From Hermatobates lingyangjiaoensis (taxonomy: Eukaryota > Arthropoda > Insecta > Hemiptera > Hermatobatidae), in assembly GCA_026182355.1 (NCBI GenBank), contig JAPFBL010000365.1, positions 186,001-250,000 of the forward strand: DNA of 64,000 nucleotides, written 5' to 3'. The translations under genes and the position numbers were made by a program. This document shows, piece by piece, positions 22,811-33,900 of the stretch. Position 1 is the first letter of the stretch. Every line of letters starts with the position of its first letter. Below the pieces are notes generated by a model, which was not told where the DNA came from, made no database searches, and saw nothing but the letters and a program-made list of their open reading frames with translations.

Positions 22811-23535
22811 TCAAAATAAATAGATATTAAATTTATAAAAAAAATAATATAAAACTACTTTGAAGGAATATCAGCTTCATTCGGAAGTAAATTTTAAAAT
22901 TCAAGGGAATTCCAAACGCCAAATATATCGTTTTACGTTGTTTTTTTTTTGTCAATTCCCAGGGCTTATATGGCTTAAATGAGAAATATTTTTAGAATAT
23001 CAAGAGATAAAATGTTTAATCCACGATATACTTTTTTCTCCTCTAAATTAATTGATTGTAAAAATGTTTTAATTTGAATACTTTTTTCTCATTTTTTTTT
23101 TTTGGTTTCATTACATATGAATTTTACAGCTTTACATCTAAATGCAATTTAAAATTTCACTGATATAGAGGTTTATCAAAATACAACTTAAGATGTAAGT
23201 CGATCTTTTCTTTATCAAACCTAGTCTTTTCAGAATGAATGAAATTATGTAAAGCAAAAAAAAAACGAATGTCCACTTATGCTTGAAAAACTATTTAAAG
23301 CTTTTAAAACCTAAAATTGTTTTAAAATCGTTGATATTTTATAGAGAAGTTTAAAAATAGGAGTTATTTTAAATACAAGCAGTTCTGATACTTTCCATTC
23401 CATTCATTTCCTTCTCTCTACAAATATTTGTATTCTTCTTAACATTATTTGAATATCTCCCATTACCCTTTTCTTCACTAAGAATTTAGTTTCTTTTATT
23501 TCTTTTAGTTTAGTCAGTCATTTTACTTCGTTTTT
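22811..23535. other. No gene recognised
   Basis: AT-rich DNA with homopolymer runs. No repeat family shared with the rest of the window was noticed. Confidence 0.35.
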
Positions 23536-23540
23536 CATAC

Positions 23541-24205
23541 AAAAAAACAGTTAAATATGAAAACTAACACCACGTTTAGTGTTAAGACCTAAAAAATCAT
23601 TGATTTATTGGACCACTAAAACGAATGAAACAACAGTTGATAGCGAATTAAAAAAATTACGCCTCCATACAAAAAAAGAGTTAAATATGAAAACTAACAC
23701 CACGTTTAGTGTTAAGACCTAAAATATCATTGATTTATTGGACCACTAAAACGAATGAAACAACAGTTGATAGCGAATTACAAAAATTACGCCTCCATAC
23801 AAAAAAAGAGTTAAATATGAAAACTAACACCACGTTTAGTGTTAAGACCTAAAAAATCATAGTTTGATTGGACTACTAAACCACATGAAACAACAGTTGA
23901 TAGCGAATTACAAAAATTACGCCTCCATACAAAAAAAGAGTTAAATATGAAAACTAACACCACGTTTAGTGTTAAGACCTAAAATATCATTGATTTATTG
24001 GACCACTAAAACGAATGAAACAACAGTTGATAGCGAATTACAAAAATTACGCCTCCATACAAAAAAAGAGTTAAATATGAAAACTAACACCACGTTTAGT
24101 GTTAAGACCTAAAAAATCATAGTTTGATTGGACTACTAAACCACATGAAACAACAGTTGATAGCGAATTACAAAAATTACGTCTCCATACAAAAAAACAG
24201 TTAAA
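23541..24205. repeat. 130-bp satellite grown from a family A end
   Basis: TTAAATATGAAAACTAACAC begins at 23551, 23681, 23811, 23941, 24071 and (slightly changed) 24201, exactly 130 bp apart. Units 3 and 5 share variants (CATAGTTTGATTGGACTACT) absent from units 1, 2 and 4, so units 2+3 and 4+5 form a 260-bp higher-order repeat. Each unit contains ACGCCTCCATAC and CACCACGTTTAGTGTT, a family A arm whose hammerhead has lost its CGAACAC stem strand. Confidence 0.9.
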
Positions 24206-24420
24206 TATGGAAACTAACACCGCGTTTCGAACACTTAGTGTTCTTCTTCAGGTTTACGTCTGCACTGTTACAATAACGATTGTAACCTTAACAGTGCAGG
24301 GAAAACACTAAGTGTTTGAAACGCGTTGTTTTTTTTGATAAACACTTTGATGTAAGGAGACGTATTTCTTTAAATTCCTCATCATGAATATATACCACAC
24401 TATAACAGATTGCACAAGTA
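24195..24420. repeat. Family A hammerhead hairpin at the satellite edge
   Basis: The minus motif at 24222-24251 is complete: CTGAAGA, stem II GAACAC/GUGUUC, GAAA and an ACGCGG stem III. The right arm keeps AACACTAAGTGTTTGAAACG but lacks the CUGANGA core. The tail ATGAATATATACCACACTAT follows. The satellite continues directly from its left end. Confidence 0.75.
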
Positions 24421-25039
24421 ATGAAACAATAATTATCTAATGACTTTCGACATACGTGTTTTGCTAATCATTTACGATGATTTAATACTCATTAATATCA
24501 GAAATCATATTTAAAATAAATGTAGAATCCAAATTATATATAAGAAAAGATCTTATTTATAAAATTCAATATACTATCGATCATATACTAGATTTGAAAA
24601 CAAAAAACATAGAGATGAATAAAAATTTTGTTCCCCAAAGTAGATTGAATTATATATGGTATTTATCATAATTTAATGGGCATAGTATATACAAAATTGC
24701 CTGATAATATTAAAATACTTATTAAAAAAATATAAAAAAATGTATAACAATTGTATCATTACTCATTCAACATCGATTTAGTTTCTCTACATGTTCAACA
24801 AAGAAAATGGTTGGAGATTGCTGTGCTGGTTTATATAATAAGATTTTAAACAAAATAGGTGAAAAAAAATCAACCTGACGTGAAAAAAATAAACCACCAA
24901 ACCCAACGTTTATTTCTAAAGAAATAGGACTAAAGTCCTGTATAATTTTTTATATTATAAAATGTATGTATAATTTAACGACTACTGTCCTGATAACGGA
25001 GGTTTAGCCATATATATATAATTATATATCCATATATAT

Positions 25040-25275
25040 ATGTATAAATTTATATTGATAAAAGTATCGACCGCGGAATAAAAACAAAGATTATCAGGAC
25101 TCGGCCAGTTCTAATATATGGTCAAGTAAGAACTGACAGAGTCCAGATAAACTTTAGTTTTGTATATATATATATAATCTAAACAATATGAAAGTTCTTA
25201 GCCTATTTTTTTTTCATTTCATATTGTGGTTTGATCATTGATTGTTATTTCACATGTTTATGTGAAATCTTGTCA
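25040..25275. repeat. Family F and family D tail fragments
   Basis: At 25045-25150, ATCGACCGCGGAATA and CTGACAGAGTCCAGATAAAC match the distal ends of family F copies near 33.5, 50.45 and 50.7 kb. At 25170-25275, TTTCATATTGTGGTTTGATC and TTTATGTGAAATCTTG match the tail of family D. Neither fragment contains a complete ribozyme. TA tracts separate them. The preceding 24420-25040 shows nothing else. Confidence 0.5.
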
Positions 25276-25382
25276 TATATATATATATCTACACGAGTTC
25301 AAAATCGATTTTGAAAAAAGAATTTTGAACTCACACCGTGTTGAGTTTGGATCGTTTTTCCATATATTAAGTAAATTATATA

Positions 25383-25615
25383 TATATATAATGTTCAAAC
25401 TACAATAAGAAATGACAAAAAGGACTAAGATTTTTCACCTGTAACAAGCTGTTACAGTTGAAAGATCTATCGAGTAGTAAAGATTTGACTCTGACTAAAA
25501 CCACTTTTTACAATTGAAAGATCTGAGATTTCTTCTGGGTTCTTATTGTGGTTTGGACGTATATTGTACTTTCACGTGTTTTATGTGAAATCTTGTTATA
25601 TATATATAAAATACT
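25383..25615. repeat. Family D hairpin element, diverged
   Basis: TTCAAACTACAATAAGAAATG on the left and TTCTTATTGTGGTTTGGACG on the right are inverted copies of the family D outer arms, and the tail TTTCACGTGTTTTATGTGAA follows on the right. The inner ribozymes are partly rearranged: GACTCTGACTAAAACC and TTGAAAGATCTGAG are recognisable. TA tracts lie on both sides. Confidence 0.6.
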
Positions 25616-25751
25616 CTAAAGAAAGTAAACACATACAAGGGATCACCAAAAACTGACTACTATATTTTGATTGCGTCGTCGACTATTAGGAAGGTGTGAG
25701 TTAATTTTGTGATTTTTTTATCACTATTAAAACAGTAAACCGTTTTTACTT

Positions 25752-25796
25752 TCTCTCTCTCTCTCTCTCTCTCTGTCTGTCTCTCTCTCTTTTTCT
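25752..25796. repeat. CT microsatellite
   Basis: TCTC repeats broken by two TCTG units. It lies about 100 bp downstream (in gene direction) of the exon at 25892-26054. Confidence 0.9.
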
Positions 25797-25891
25797 ACAT
25801 ATACATATATTTGAAACATGTATTTGTGTTTGCTGATATGGTTGTATGTTCATTTAATGTCTATTAGTTGAAATTTGTAAGTAGTACATAC

Positions 25892-26054
25892 CATTAGATG
25901 CAAGGTTGGCTCCTGTTTGAATGAGAAATACGTTGGCACCAGAGATATGTTGCCCAGCCTGGGTCGCTCTACCAGCCTGCTGAGCGCTTCCCTCACCTTA
26001 GGTCCTTCTGATTTCGCTCCGATAAAGCCAAACTCAACTTCACCTACTTCCTTC
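25892..26054 (-). CDS. Exon 5 recognised: SEA-like domain, distal part
   Basis: The minus-strand exon is preceded by a TTTATTTCTTTCAG acceptor and followed by GTATGT. It enters in phase 2 and leaves in phase 0 (163 bp). It reads KEVGEVEFGFIGAK, then SEGPKVREALSRLVERPR and LGNISLVPTYFSFKQ. Following the 30.2-kb exon, VLNLR-KEVGEVEFGFI is the central strand pair of a SEA domain (compare the RPGSVxVxF block). The autoproteolysis motif G-S-V-V-V is not present (VGEVEF instead), so the domain is probably not self-cleaving. A second donor-like AAG/GTGAGG lies inside the exon. The next exon was not recognised. Confidence 0.7.
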
Positions 26055-26164
26055 CTGAAAGAAATAAATTCGCCTATGAATAATTCAATATTATGATATG
26101 ATGTCATATTAGCATTTTGAATACCATAGTTGTACAATTAGCATAGTTCCAACCAGGTATATAT

Positions 26165-26460
26165 GTATAACAAGATTTCACAATACGAGTAAATACTTGA
26201 AATAACAATCAATGTTCAAACCAGAATAACAAATGTTTAGTTTTAACATATGGTATTTTGTCAAACTTCAAACTATAAACACAATTTTTTATTATACGGA
26301 CGAAGAATGGAAAAAGATGACAGAAATAGAAGTAGATATAGCACATGCTAGTATTTTAGTTGGGTTTGGACTCTGACGAAGACGACTTATTACGGTTGAA
26401 AGATCTTTGACTTCTTTTCCCATTTGTTATTGTGGTTTGAACATTGATATATTTATATAA
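26165..26460. repeat. Family D element, partly rearranged
   Basis: The left side carries inverted tail sequences (CAAGATTTCACAATACG, GAAATAACAATCAATGTTCA). The right side has a good plus motif at 26369-26411: stem I GACU, core CTGACGA, ACG...CGGU stem II, GAAA, the palindrome AGATCT and U. Stem I after the cut reads UGAC instead of AGUC. The right outer arm TTATTGTGGTTTGAACATTG is intact. Confidence 0.6.
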
Positions 26461-26627
26461 CCAATTAAATGAAACAAAGTACAGTGTTAGGGTTCTTCTT
26501 CAAGACCACCGGCCACTCGCTGACTGCCTGCAGAGCGACTCGTTTCTATCTTCATAATGACGAGACCATCGAAATATAGCAGTCAATTTCTGTTTCATTT
26601 TTGTGTGTTCCTTTTGTCAATATAGTT

Positions 26628-26633
<6 letters not shown>

Positions 26634-26672
<39 letters not shown>
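26634..26672. repeat. (TA)n microsatellite
   Basis: About 18 TA units. Downstream, 26690-26790 and 43745-43820 share diverged blocks (GC.TTTACGACTTTCAAACTA / GTTAACGACTTTAAAGCTA), which hints at another dispersed repeat beside TA tracts. Confidence 0.8.
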
Positions 26673-26675
<3 letters not shown>

Positions 26676-26934
26676 TATAGGATGGCAGCAAATCTTCTTG
26701 GAGGCATATTTTGTCGAAATGTACCACAGCTTCGGCATTTACGACTTTCAAACTAAGCTGTTCCAGTCTCTTGACAGTCTTACGAATAGAAGGTGGTAAT
26801 TTTCAGATAAGTTGTCCAAATGACATTGAGACACTTTCTTTGAAACACTTCAATAAATATTAACAGTTTTAGTACAACTGAAAGACTAACATCACAGGTA
26901 AAGAATTTAACATAACTTGGTACTATCCATAAAC

Positions 26935-27500
26935 ACAAGCTTTCGACTAGTTATCAGAAGGTTTGCCCTGCAAGCCATATCAAAGTAATGCTTGCGATGT
27001 GGCAAAAATGGACAATATGCCGAAATATACGATCCACAAAAACGAAAGTGTCTGTTGTGCGGCTACTTTGTTCAACGACAATGGTGTTGTTGACTATTTT
27101 CATGGCATTTTAAAATCAAGAAAAAGGCAGATTTCTCTCGATAGATCTTTTAAGGATTAATCTGCAAATGCTCAAAGTGACGGATATGAGGAAAAAAATG
27201 CGAAAGTAAGTGATAATGATAGAAATATTAAACACCGGAAATTCTTCTAACTGGCGATTCATAAAAAATTGATACACTATGTAAATCTAAAAATGCATAA
27301 ACAGAATATTTTCGGGAAGTTATTGCTGTTAGATGAACTTGTGAATGGAGTACGCGCAGGTTGTTTTTAATGGCCGGAAGGAGACAGACTGAGACGCGAA
27401 TGACCCAGGTGGCGATTACTAAGATGAAAGAAAGGCAGCCGACTCTCTTCGCAGTAACGTAATCTGTTTGAACAATTTCCTGGAATAAAGTGAACAAATA
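26935..27500. other. Decayed family J motif and unassigned sequence
   Basis: ACACAAGCTTTCGACTAGTT then ATCAGAAGG at 26935 is the family J terminus with most of stem II lost. A plus-strand frame at 26963-27160 (MPCKPYQSNACDVAKMDN...) and a minus-strand frame at 27228-27497 have no motif I recognise and no splice borders. Confidence 0.3.
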
Positions 27501-27993
27501 CTCCAGCCGCTTTGTGAGCTCCAGCTAGACTTTGACCATGCTTTTTCTTAGAAATCGATTATCAGTTATCCGCTCTTTACCTTTGTCACCGCCGCAACTC
27601 ACTACCGGTGTCCTAAGAATGCTTACTATTCCCGGAAGATTTTTGTATATAGCATACCGACACACTCTTGTCGTTTACTTACAAAAACATACAGTAGCTA
27701 AACCACTCTAGTAAGATAAAGTATTTAAATAAATTAACTGGTTTGGAAAAGCTCCCTATACAATAACATGCAAGCATTTTACTCGGATAAAAATTCTTAC
27801 AAATAGCTGCAAGTAAAGAAAATTGATGGCAAAATGATGCACTCGTACTTGAGATTCAAGGTAATTTGATACTTGGTGATACTTGAATATATACTCCAAT
27901 TAAATCATTTTATAAAAAAGAAAATTTCTTACTATAGAATTTACGCAAAAATGATAACCGTTTAATTAATGTCAAAAATAATTATAATGTTCA

Positions 27994-28345
27994 TTCTGAG
28001 GTAAAATGGATATACAAACAAAAGTCTCCACACAAATTAAGTTTTATTCAGCAACAACAACAACCCGTTTCGAACACTTTGTGTTCATCATCAGGAAGAC
28101 AGCAAGGATGTGGTGCTGAAAGGTTGGTCCAGTGAAAACCACGTGAAAAGAGTTGTTTTCACTGGACCAACCCCTTCTGCACCACATCCTTGGTGTTTTC
28201 CTGACGATGAACACAAAGTGTTCGAAACGCGTTGTTGTTGTTGACTAAAACTTCATTTGTGTGGAGACTTTTGTTTGTTATCCATTTTACCTCAGAATGA
28301 GTAAATACCACACAATTACAGATTGCACAACTAATGATTTAATTA
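27994..28345. repeat. Family A hammerhead hairpin, well preserved
   Basis: Outer arms TTCTGAGGTAAAATGGATAT and inverse, AAAGTCTCCACACAAAT and inverse, and a CAACAACAACAAC spacer frame two full motifs: minus 28063-28094 and plus 28201-28233. The inner arms carry GGTTGGTCCAGTGAAAAC and its inverse. The tail ATGAGTAAATACCACACAAT is on the right only. Near-identical copies lie at 56025 and 61306, so this subfamily is young. Confidence 0.9.
28201..28233 (+). ncRNA. Hammerhead-like motif, family A, intact core
   Basis: Core CTGACGA (28201-28207), stem II GAACAC/GUGUUC (6 perfect pairs, loop AAA), GAAA at 28224-28227, palindrome ACGCGU (28227-28232) and U at 28233; predicted cut 28233/28234. The first stem I pair is C-G; the rest of stem I is poor, so strong activity as a monomer seems unlikely. 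Confidence 0.65.
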
Positions 28346-28984
28346 TAATGTTTATAATCGATCGATCAGTTCTAATAACTTTTGATGACATTGTCTAAAA
28401 AATATAATATTTTTCTATTGCAAGAATGTTTCAATGACAGATGAAATCTCCAAGGCAGTATTTCTTGAAAGTTTAATAAAAGTATAATTTAAGAATATTT
28501 ATTCAAATAAATTGATTTAAGACAATGAAACCTTGTATCCTATCTTATAATGAGCTTTTCCCAAAGAGCTAATTTATTTAAATATCTTTATCCTATTAGA
28601 TTGATGTAGCTACTGTATGTATATATAAGTAAACGACAAGCGTGTATCGGTATGCTATATATAAAAATCTTCAAGAATAGATATGCAAGAATGTTGCAAT
28701 TAGCTTCAGTCAATCCCCAGTAGATTGGAAAATGCTATTACGAAAGGGAGAAAAATGTCTTTTCTCTAGATTAGGTTTTAATATTCAACTATGAAGAACT
28801 GCGTTTTTTTTTATTTTTATTTAAATAAACATATTAGATTCATCTTGTATGAAGGTATTTCAGTGCTCAACTATTATAAGTGTACCGAATACTTAGTAAT
28901 TTTCTTTGTTTATATTGATTGGAAAAAAAAAGTAAAAAAAATTGAGATTAATAAAATAAATACGTTTGTTAGATATATTAGAAG

Positions 28985-29270
28985 TGGTTAAAGGGGGAAA
29001 TAGATTTTTTTTTGGGAATATTTTAAAGAGGTTTTCCGATTTTTGATTAGCATGGGACCAAATTACTATGTCGTCTATATAGAGAGGGTATAATAGTAGT
29101 GGTAATGGATGACTGTCCATGAAGGCCTCCTTTAATCCAGCTAGGAGTTAATTAGTAATCGAAGAGACCATTAATATACCCATGCATGGGTATGAAAGTA
29201 ATAACCACAATCAAACTGGAAAGCATTGTAATTAAAAACAAATTATAATGATGAAACAAGAAAATAGATT
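28985..29270 (-). pseudogene. PLE reverse transcriptase fragment
   Basis: The minus strand reads FQFDCGYYFHTHAWVY, later LDLKEAFMDSHPLPLLLYP, then LYIDDIVIWSHANQKSENLF. The order FD.xYYxxT.G (motif before catalytic palm), HPLPxLLxxLYIDD (catalytic YxDD) and WSHxxQ matches PLE reverse transcriptases, where P.LWxRYIDDIFxIW is usual. Frameshifts and stops separate the parts, and sequence beyond becomes low-complexity. Confidence 0.65.
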
Positions 29271-29383
29271 AAAGCAGTGGGGGGGGGGGGAGAAAATTTA
29301 CAGTTATGAAAATATTTTACAATATATATAGACTAAATTCACCGAAAGAACACCTATACTTTCGTATACACCTATACATCGGT

Positions 29384-29405
29384 ACCGCCCACTTTGGGAA
29401 ACACT
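29384..29405. mobile_element. hAT MITE end fragment
   Basis: ACCGCCCACTTTGGGAAACA with following CTG is the right end of the hAT-like MITE at 21658-22094. The rest of the element is missing. A run of G lies at 29280-29290. Nothing else was recognised in 29280-30195. Confidence 0.7.
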
Positions 29406-30200
29406 GATGTAATGTAATGTAAAAAAGGAATACGGTTAAACCTACACTATAAGACTCATTTGGTGTAAAATATTAATTTGAACCATCAAAGATTGTAGAC
29501 TGTAGTATACACAGAAGAGCTTTTGGATACACACCCACCCATACACAGACAACATAGAAAAAACGTCATAAAACGACTTTGGAGACCTCAAAACATGTAA
29601 TTTCGTCAAAATCTGGAGATCGAATTTTTTCACGTTTACTACATTTTAGTAAAACAAAAAGTTATTACCATTAGATATTCCCATGTGTAAAGCAGTTTTA
29701 TAAACCATAAAATATACCTAGTATCGCAGCTGAGAATAACAACAACCAAGTAATAGTTAATTAAACGGTTTTTTGTTTGTTTAGAATACTAGTATTGTAT
29801 TAATAGTACATAATACCTCCAATTTGACGTACCTATTAAGAAACAAACAAACAAAATAATACTGGCGTACCTGCATTATCATTTCTGTATTTTAATTTGT
29901 GCACTAAATATGAATCAAATAAAAATGAACAAAATTAATCAAAATAGATAATTAATTAACAAGAAATCAACTATAAGTGAAAAATAAATGAGTTAAAGAC
30001 ATTGTTAAAAATAACTAAATAAATCAATATTAAAGAATAATTAACATTTGGTTTAAGCACAGAAATATTACATAACAATACATAAGAAATATTGATTGTT
30101 TCAATCCACAGTATATACAGCAAGATAATGAAAGGTTTGTAAATGCAAACATTAGATTCCATATAAAGATATCAATAAAGGAAGACTAGACTATCCTTAC

Positions 30201-30265
30201 CTTAAGTTTAGTACTCGAATTCCATCCAACTTAGAAATATTAAAATTCTTTAAATACTTGGCTAC
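30201..30265 (-). CDS. Exon 4 recognised: SEA-like domain, middle part
   Basis: Acceptor TTTCAATTGTTTCAG and donor AAG/GTAAGG bound a 65-bp minus-strand exon. It enters in phase 0 and leaves in phase 2, reading VAKYLKNFNISKLDGIRVLN then L and a split Arg codon. It joins the 51.0-kb exon (...LQLRFQKL) and the 25.9-kb exon (KEVGEV...) without a frame break. The pattern F..L......YL..F....L..IRVL.L fits the second helix and following strand of SEA domains. The intron on its 5' side is about 20.8 kb. Confidence 0.7.
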
Positions 30266-30529
30266 CTGAAACAATTGAAATTCAAGTTAGTGTAATGATT
30301 TAGATTTCTTGTAGTACATTTATAAGGTTACTACTCGTATATCATCTTGATACAAAGAAAATTGATATTTTCTTTTCAGAAAATATTAATTTATTTAATA
30401 GTATATATATATATTATTGTTTATGCAATTCAATAAATGAATTATATTTCTATATCTAAGTCTATATGATTTTGATAGTAGTTTTCTTTGTATTATTCTA
30501 CTGTTATTTTATATACATCCATTTTATAT

Positions 30530-30690
30530 AGAAAAGATTTTAATAAACTTCAACGCGTTTCGAACTTTGTGTTCATGGTCATGTTACGTCACTTTACTGA
30601 GACAGCTATAACCTGCCGATGAACACTAAGAATTTGAAACACGTCGATATTTGATAAAATTTTTCGTGTGAGGACTAAGTATTTCTTCTC
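30530..30690. repeat. Family A element, short and diverged
   Basis: CAACGCGTTTCGAAC and GAACACTAAGAATTTGAAAC arms face each other across 50 bp. The plus core reads CTGCCGA, a broken consensus. A related left end is at 47866-47930 (GACGCGTTTCG ... TCGTCAGGTTATATCTGTC). Confidence 0.6.
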
Positions 30691-30699
30691 CTTTCCAAT

Positions 30700-31700
30700 C
30701 ATTTAAGTTTTATTTTACTTTTAAACTTAGATTATATACAACAGTAGATAAAATACTTTACAGAAGGGATGATTACGTAAAAAATATACGAAAACATAAA
30801 AGAGCCATTTTTTTAATATGTAAACATAAGTTGGTTAGTCCTGGAAAAGAATCTGTTACACTGAAGAACCCATGTCAACAAACTAACAAGTTTTGGTTCA
30901 ATAAAATACAAACCACCTTCCAAAAACTGTTTTCTCATTAGTATACTAATTATCATACTGAAATAATCCAGAAATAAGTGTCAATCACAACATTTCTGAG
31001 AAACTTTCCTTTTTTTGTCTACATACTTACGTAAATGAATCAAGTACACAGTTTCAAGAAAACATCACTTGAATAAACTCAGTCAAATACTGTCAAACAG
31101 TTTGGTTTTCGTTGAATAGGCAAGCAACACAGATAAACAAGGCGTTAATCGATAGTGAATACTGGGAATATCATTGCACTGGTTTGTTAAAACTTCAAAT
31201 TGAGAAGATAAAATTTCCAGGTATTGAAATAAAAGTGAATGCATTTTGACCACTCATGTTACAGCATAAATGAAAATAAACATTAAATATTAGTTTATCA
31301 AACGCTTCAAATTCTTTAAATATATTAACTTTTAAATGTTCAGTATAATTTTTAATAATATTCATTGATGTAATAATGCAGTTTATCAACCTATGAGTAG
31401 TGAATTACAAGTAGGTCTAACTACTGCATCTACTTGTGTTCTGCTACCACAACTCTTGGGGAACATCAGATCACCAAAAATGAAAACATGAAGTCTAAAA
31501 ATATAATATTTCAGTACTCTTTTCAGTATGAGTTTCAAATTACACAGAAATAGTTTTAGTAAACGAAATCATTGTTTTCAAGGCGGTTAATAGTAAAAAT
31601 ATCAGCATGTGTCAACATAAAACATACTCGGAATATGTTAACAGAAAAAAACAAAAAATATGTTTTCAAGGATAATATTAAGTATTCAATGTTTATGCGA
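30700..31700. other. No gene recognised
   Basis: AT-rich intronic sequence of the minus-strand gene. No repeat family was noticed. Confidence 0.35.
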
Positions 31701-31708
31701 AATCTTTA

Positions 31709-31711
<3 letters not shown>

Positions 31712-31751
<40 letters not shown>

Positions 31752-31935
31752 AATTCAAAACGAAGGAAACACACAGAAAGACACGGACATAACTCACATC
31801 GATATTTCGACCATCGTCGTCATCAGGAGGTGTGAAGAGCGAAGAGCGACGAGTCCCGCAGGAAGACAGAAAGACGCAGGATTCTGTGTGTTTCCTTCGT
31901 TTTGAATTTATTTTATTTAAAAAAGTCCGCTGGAC
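31712..31935. repeat. Family E element beside a (TA)n tract
   Basis: A (TA)n tract (31712-31748) adjoins AAATTCAAAACGAAGGAAAC; the inverse GTTTCCTTCGTTTTGAATTT is at about 31890-31912. The right-only tail AAAAAAGTCCGCTGGACCGT leads into another TA tract at 31952. Between the arms is a complete minus-strand hammerhead motif. The same element, with both ribozymes, is at 49488-49790. Confidence 0.8.
31793..31834 (-). ncRNA. Hammerhead-like motif, family E, with stem I
   Basis: On the minus strand: stem I strand CACACCUC, core CTGATGA (31826-31820), stem II GAC/GUC with GAUG loop after an extra C, GAAA, palindrome AUAU, C, then GAUGUGAG. Stem I pairs at 6 of 8 positions (C-G, U-A, mismatch, C-G, A-U, C-G, mismatch, C-G). 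This is one of the two families here in which all three stems are visible. The extra C before stem II is odd. Confidence 0.7.
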
Positions 31936-31959
31936 CGTTTCTTTTACTTGTATATATAT

Positions 31960-32185
31960 ATAACTTTAAATTACACAAAGCATGACACAGAAAAGAGAAT
32001 AAGAAGAACACTTACAGAATTCAATATTTCGAACTGTTGTTCGTCATCAGGAGAGTAGACTAGAAGAGAGGACGAAGTGAGAGAGATCTCCCCACGTCGA
32101 AGAACGGAGCACGAATCATATATATATAATAAGCTATCCGTATATTCACATACATGTAGTTGAGTGTAAACTACCCGATTCATCT
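31960..32185 (-). repeat. Family E-prime terminal repeat
   Basis: TTTAAATTACACAAAGCA at the left recurs at 33955. The minus motif (about 32014-32060) has CTGATGA, stem II GAAC/GUUC, GAAA and AUAU plus U. A TA tract is inside at 32119. A related copy with a damaged core lies at 33955-34100 next to PLE endonuclease coding sequence. Confidence 0.6.
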
Positions 32186-32948
32186 TAATTAAATTGAAAT
32201 TAATTTAATTAAAAAATATATTAAGTATAAATGAAAAGATAAATTAATTGATTATAATCCAATGACTGATGGACTGCAATAGTTGCTAATTGAAATCCAC
32301 ACAGGAAATCTCTCTATTTGCACAAGCGTTAGAACTAAGGAATGTAAACCTTAGAACATTCCCCTCCAAGACAGGTGTATTTGCTTTCTATAGAGTATCC
32401 CTTGTGTTGACTTACTTAATGAAGTAACTTGCAATCTTTAACGTCATTCTTCAACATTGCCTTCATGTCTCTGACTTTCAAAACATATCCAGTTAAGTCA
32501 CACGTGCTGTTCGCTTCATCAACACAAACTTTACACGATGAAAATTAATATGATTTAACAAAAAAAATATTATCTGATTTCCCTTTCAGCACATTGTCTT
32601 TAACAGGAAATGAAAGTTTATTTTACTATACGATTTCAATCAGCTATATAATATTTCCAGATGTACTATCTAGAATAGTGATGACAGACCTATGATACGT
32701 GTGTCAGTAGTCACACGCAAGCTAATTTTGGATGCCACGCATATTAAAGACAAAAGAATTCAAATTCATATAATTGTCCGTCACATTAGCCATAGTTGGT
32801 TATTTATGATAATATTATTATTATTAATAATACATCAAGTGTTATTTTGATTATTATTCATAAGAGTTGTACAGTTAATTAGAGGAGTAACTCTCCTAGG
32901 GACATTTTATAACTTCACTGTTTTAAAATACCTTTAATTATCTATAAC

Positions 32949-32977
32949 GAGCTTTCGGCCTCACTGGCCATCTTCGG
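32949..32977 (-). ncRNA. Hammerhead-like motif, family J
   Basis: Minus strand: CCGAAGA (U4 replaced by C), stem II GGCC/GGCC with AGUGA loop, GAAA, palindrome AGCU and C. The GGCC stem and AGCU stem III are intact, but the core change should reduce activity. The rest of 32190-33425 is AT-rich without recognised features. Confidence 0.5.
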
Positions 32978-33429
32978 GATTATAAGTAAAACAATATATA
33001 ACACTAAAGTAAACTAAAATGAAATAAAATGAGAATGGAAAATAAGTGATAAACAAGACTACAAATAACAGGTGATACAAGGAAGGTTACAACTCGCTAG
33101 TGCCCCAAGCGCTCAGTAGTTGAATTAACAGTATCACTTTTTATGAATTTAAATCTAGGGTTAATATTTCTACAACTAGGAAAGACAAACATATCATTAA
33201 TTTGACAATTTAGTGAGGGGATTTTTTTCTTTAATATACAATGCTTCCAAAATATGCAAATGAAGGGGGTTTGCATCAAAAACTACAATTAAGAAATTAA
33301 TTAAGAAAAAGTTACTTAAAAAAAGTTAATTAAGAAAAAGTTACAATTAAGAAATATCTTAATTGTAACTAATTGCACTTTTATGTATGTTTGATTTTTG
33401 AATGATTGTATTATTTCTTATATTTCCTC

Positions 33430-33545
33430 TGTTTTTGTAGGCCTATGAAAAAGGTTTTTAATAAAAACCGAAACGTTGGCAATGAGAGTTTAATTTGAAC
33501 CTGAAGAACTGACCGAGTCCCGATAAACTATAGTTTTGTTTCTAT
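33430..33545 (+). repeat. Family F terminal repeat with hammerhead-like motif
   Basis: GGCCTATGAAAAAGGTTTTT, ATAAAAACC, GAAACGTTGGC. Stem I could be GCC/GGC and stem II GGUUUUU/AAAAACC, but the core CTATGAA departs from CUGANGA. The flank AATGAGAGTTTAATTTGAAC and GAGTCCCGATAAACT recurs at 25.1, 50.5, 50.7, 53.55 and 54.85 kb. Confidence 0.6.
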
Positions 33546-33565
33546 TCCACGGTGGATACTATTAT

Positions 33566-33568
<3 letters not shown>

Positions 33569-33620
<52 letters not shown>

Positions 33621-33679
33621 TTCTTCGCACTGGAGAAATTGTATAAGAAACAGATACAAGCCAAATATGGGGCTTCTTT

Positions 33680-33741
<62 letters not shown>
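33569..33741. repeat. Compound (TA)n and (TG)n microsatellites
   Basis: A TA run at 33569-33616 and a TA run followed by TG units at 33685-33741 enclose a 70-bp unique-looking segment. The frames through them give only IYIYIY and are not genes. Confidence 0.9.
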
Positions 33742-33743
<2 letters not shown>

Positions 33744-33900
33744 TCTGTTGAAGGACCTTTGTAGTGTGGCATGAATAAATTTAATTGTCCATCTTTCAAG
33801 TTTTCTCACCTTTGTTTTAAATCCTTCTGGTACTAAATGTCGTTCAACAAAACGACCTTTCGTTGTATAAAAGAATGATTGCTCCCCAAATTTACAATAT
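33742..33900. pseudogene. Inverted PLE N-terminus-like fragments
   Basis: Minus-strand reading at 33742-33815 gives [20 protein letters not shown], matching KMRKLERWTMKFIHATVQRS at 44.1 kb. The adjacent 33840-33895 reads on the plus strand as the following part (GTCGTTCAACAAAAC, GATTGCTCCCCAAATTTAC). So the two halves are inverted relative to each other, and TA tracts border both sides. Confidence 0.45.

Noticed and set aside
23541..24205. Regular direct repeats that could suggest a CRISPR array
   Set aside because: The 130-bp units are contiguous tandem repeats without unique spacers, in a spliced eukaryotic genome. It is a satellite.
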